Shown: piece after piece, positions 63,191 to 64,000 of the stretch | How the letters are laid out: the number at the start of each line of letters is the position of its first letter | How positions within the stretch are numbered: the stretch's first letter is position 1 | DNA from: Druceiella hillmani | Lineage: Eukaryota > Arthropoda > Insecta > Lepidoptera > Hepialidae | Assembly: GCA_039881145.1 (NCBI GenBank) | Contig: JAYKKI010000075.1 | Location: 971,001 to 1,035,000, forward strand | Direction of reading: 5' to 3' | Length of the DNA: 64,000 nt | Notes under the pieces: model-generated | The model's input: the letters and a program-made list of their open reading frames with translations, nothing else | What the model was told of the DNA's origin: nothing | Database searches by the model: none | Program-made: the position numbers and the translations under genes

Positions 63191-63602
63191 ATAGTTTCAC
63201 AAGGAAATGGAGAATATATCTGGATTTTCAATAGAATGTTGGTCAACAAGTCATATAAACCATGAGTTTTCATTTAAAGAAATTTGAAGCCCACTTAGCC
63301 CAATAAGGTTCTGGAATAGTTTTTGCATGCAAATGTAATTTAAGAAATTAAAAAAATTTGTTTGATTTTGTTTTGATAACTAGTTTTTATAGTTATCAAA
63401 ATATAAGACTTTTATATTTCGTAATATGAAACTTTCCTACTTTTAATTACTAGAATGAATTTTCCTCTTTTTATTCCGCATTTCTGCATATTTCTTGAAA
63501 TTAATTTTTTGTCATTTTTCTAGTGTTTATTAGGCATATTCTATACATTTTTTACAAAATTTTTACAATACGAAAGTGATATCTAAAATAGTATTAAATG
63601 CA

Positions 63603-63658
63603 GAGGTGTTAATTACAATATTTATTGCAAGATCAAAGAGATACAATATTAACACCTC
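63603..63658. repeat. Inverted repeat GAGGTGTTAAT / ATTAACACCTC
   Basis: 11-bp perfect arms (63603-63613, 63648-63658) are separated by 34 nt. A similar hairpin, TTTTGATAACT/AGTTATCAAAA, lies 200 bp to the left (about 63371-63402). Confidence 0.7.
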
Positions 63659-63853
63659 AAACACATTACTCACTTAATAAAACTGTATCTGGATTAAATT
63701 CGTTCACATAATTGAACACCTCTCGTATCACAAGTTTAACTTACGATAGCATCAACCTATGACATCAGCGCAATATCGATAAGCATCTAAAACATGCTTT
63801 GTTTATCGAAGTGGAAACTTCTTTAGGCGCATTGAGGGACTTTTGGTACGAGA

Positions 63854-63978
63854 AAAATCTTATGGGTTCTCGTCACCGACATGCTAATGTTGATGGTATA
63901 TTGTGACTATGAGTATTACGTGTTGCGTTTGGCCTTTCGGATTGGTAAAATCTTGTACGTTCGCGTCACCGACATACT
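63854..63978. repeat. Direct repeat, about 93-bp period, at the window edge
   Basis: AAAATCTTATGGGTTCTCGT at 63854 and AAAATCTTGTACGTTCGCGT at 63947 are each followed by CACCGACAT and an AATAG/AATGT segment. This may be the start of a tandem array that continues past the right end of the window. Confidence 0.6.
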
Positions 63979-64000
63979 GTAATAGCAGTATTTCTATAGC

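Overview
This window looks like animal nuclear DNA: roughly 70% A+T by eye, many long (TA)n and (GT)n tracts, tRNA-derived SINEs, fold-back/MITE-like elements, and decayed Helitron and pogo-type transposases. There is no bacterial-style gene packing. No intact protein-coding gene, rRNA or functional tRNA gene could be supported. The longest open frames run through TA or GT microsatellites and are artefacts of simple sequence. The Helitron protein type and SINE architecture suggest an invertebrate, perhaps an arthropod. That is an inference, and no species is claimed.

Layout. 1-3.6 kb: TA tracts, unclassified AT-rich DNA and a 230-bp MITE with about 48-bp inverted ends (2913-3142). 3.66-7.4 kb: an old head-to-tail duplication (block B, two copies). 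7.5-17 kb: single copies of dispersed blocks C, H, D, E and A; block A carries Helitron-like code on the minus strand. 19.5-20.4 kb: a TA tract and a 550-bp fold-back element with a GT/CA core. 20.4-29 kb: mostly featureless AT-rich DNA, a GC-richer island at 24.6 kb, and two minus-strand SINEs at 27.6-27.9 kb. 29.4-38.9 kb: a second MITE, second copies of H, D, E and A, a pogo-type transposase pseudogene at 34.2-35.06 kb (plus strand), and a Helitron replicase/helicase N-terminal pseudogene at 38.0-38.9 kb (minus strand). 40.5-52 kb: further copies of C, D and F, one D copy lying between about 155-bp direct repeats. 53-64 kb: TA tracts, a plus-strand SINE at 54.15 kb, two more F copies, and GC-richer islands of unknown origin.

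The main structural observation is that blocks recur in the same orientation and largely the same order: B-C-H-D-E-(F)-A near 3.7-17 kb, H-D-E-F-A near 30-38 kb, C-D-F near 40.5-46.4 kb and D-F near 50-52 kb. This suggests the locus grew by ancient tandem or segmental duplication, or by repeated insertion of one long element, followed by neutral decay and insertion of younger transposons. All alignments were made by eye; a self dot-plot would test this directly. No operon, pathway or defence system is visible.
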